Assembly (NCBI GenBank): GCA_031255425.1
Contig: JAIRSN010000110.1
Span: 1-5,336 of the forward strand
Direction of reading: 5' to 3'
Source: Dysgonamonadaceae bacterium
Lineage (GTDB): Bacteria; Bacteroidota; Bacteroidia; Bacteroidales; Azobacteroidaceae
DNA: 5,336 nucleotides
Every line of letters begins with the position of its first letter. The stretch's first letter is position 1. The position numbers and the translations under genes were made by a program. Positions 5,310 through 5,336 of the stretch are shown one piece after another. The notes under the pieces were generated by a model that did no database searches, was not told the DNA's origin, and was given only the letters and a program-made list of their open reading frames with translations.

Positions 5310-5336
5310 AAGCCATGAATTCAGTCGGAAAGTTAC

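Larger units (their letters stand above)
4446..5336. other. gene-free repeat island
   Basis: These 891 bases hold no open frame I can support. The left part (4446-4650) is strongly A/T-rich and plain, apart from a 12-bp palindrome AATAAATTTATT at 4526-4537. From 4651 to the window end almost every stretch belongs to a repeat: GCA-loop hairpins, an inverted repeat, a 41-bp tandem array and longer shared segments, each listed separately. The stretch 4763-4840 is the only quiet part on the right; it holds a weak GATAT/ATATC inverted repeat at 4817-4831. No tRNA, rRNA, transposase or CRISPR-associated gene is visible. Base composition swings sharply between A/T-rich tails and G/C-rich stems, unlike the coding DNA to the left. 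The right boundary of the island is outside the window. Confidence 0.8.

Noticed and set aside
4884..5316. Leftward open frames (4884-5147 and 5104-5316) across the tandem array
   Set aside because: The 41-bp unit is not a multiple of three, so successive units translate differently. The frames are open because the repeat lacks stops, and no protein family is recognisable.

Overview
The window looks like a chromosomal segment of a Bacteroidales bacterium (Bacteroidota). The TrmD protein is of the short form typical of that order. The DsbD-like and MazG-like proteins have Bacteroidales wording. The one clear promoter fits the Bacteroides-type consensus (TTG about 19-21 bp upstream of TAnnTTTG), and the genes show no strong Shine-Dalgarno sequences. 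The genus cannot be read from the sequence alone.

Layout. Positions 9-1133 hold a leftward pair: a small membrane-anchored protein of unknown function (723-1133), then trmD, the tRNA m1G37 methyltransferase (9-680, GTG start). A short divergent intergenic region (1134-1210) carries a good promoter for the rightward pair: a full three-domain DsbD-type thiol:disulfide interchange protein (1211-3208), then, 12 bp later, the nucleoside triphosphate pyrophosphohydrolase MazG (3221-4057). A leftward orphan gene (4062-4445) converges on mazG with a 4-bp gap. All five genes are intact. The recognised ones are housekeeping or envelope maintenance: tRNA modification, periplasmic reductant supply, and nucleotide-pool cleaning.

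Positions 4446-5336 contain no gene I can support, but they are rich in structured repeats. First, there are at least seven small hairpins with different but complementary stems, all closed on the same C-GCA-G core, and most followed by a TTTTATATTTT-type tail. Second, two of them form a 25-bp perfect inverted repeat around a 45-bp centre, a REPIN-like arrangement (4868-4962). Third, there is a tandem array of seven units with an exact 41-bp period (4963-5249), whose middle units carry TCGCG/CGCGA palindromes. Fourth, three segments share a longer ordered consensus downstream of the hairpin, which suggests copies of one dispersed, non-coding repeat family. This repeat island is the part most likely to be undescribed. 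Its function cannot be decided from one locus.
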